Source of the DNA: Bacteroidia bacterium
Lineage (GTDB): Bacteria > Bacteroidota > Bacteroidia > NS11-12g > UBA955
DNA: 5,964 nt
Assembly: GCA_020848595.1 (NCBI GenBank)
Contig: JADLHV010000032.1
Coordinates: 1-5,964 of the forward strand
Reading direction: 5' to 3'
Below the pieces are notes generated by a model. That model was not told the origin of the DNA. It ran no database searches and saw only the letters and a list, made by a program, of their open reading frames with translations. Positions 5,962 through 5,964 of the stretch are shown piece by piece. Position 1 is the first letter of the stretch, and each line of letters opens with the position of its first letter. The translations under genes were made by a program, and so were the position numbers.

Positions 5962-5964
5962 AAA

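Overview
The window looks like chromosomal DNA from a member of the Bacteroidota. Coding G+C is low (roughly mid-30s percent by eye), the starts lack Shine-Dalgarno sequences, the candidate promoters resemble the TTG-N20-TAnnTTTG form of that phylum, and the proteins (ChlI/MoxR-like ATPase, FloA, short NfeD, AhpE/Bcp-like peroxiredoxin) resemble Bacteroidota versions. This is inferred from recalled family resemblance, not from a search.

Layout. (1) Bases 1-2437, plus strand, form one tight gene cluster: the 3' two-thirds or so of a magnesium-chelatase-like AAA+ ATPase cut by the left window edge, a SAM-dependent methyltransferase with a membrane-embedded C-terminus and probable TTG start 2 bases after the ATPase stop, and a UbiA-family prenyltransferase of the homogentisate-prenyltransferase type that overlaps the methyltransferase by 10 bases. 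(2) Bases 2448-2477 hold a hairpin between two convergent units, best placed as the terminator of the minus-strand unit. (3) Bases 2514-4440, minus strand, read in transcription order as peroxiredoxin, NfeD-like membrane protein and flotillin-like FloA, with an 11-base gap and then a 4-base ATGA overlap. (4) Bases 4441-5418 are a gene-free, very AT-rich stretch of 978 bases with two Bacteroidota-like promoter candidates and a few small symmetric elements. (5) Bases 5419-5904 encode a small secreted protein of unknown family, closed by a strong hairpin at 5918-5950.

Working together. NfeD and FloA are a known membrane-microdomain pair; the peroxiredoxin in front of them suggests a membrane or oxidative-stress link, which is inference. 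The methyltransferase and prenyltransferase are translationally coupled and probably act on the same lipophilic aromatic or isoprenoid product, whose identity the sequence does not give. I saw no mobile element, CRISPR array, tRNA or rRNA. No clear new multi-gene system is visible. The least explained parts are the orphan secreted protein, the long AT-rich gap beside it, and the methyltransferase-prenyltransferase pair.
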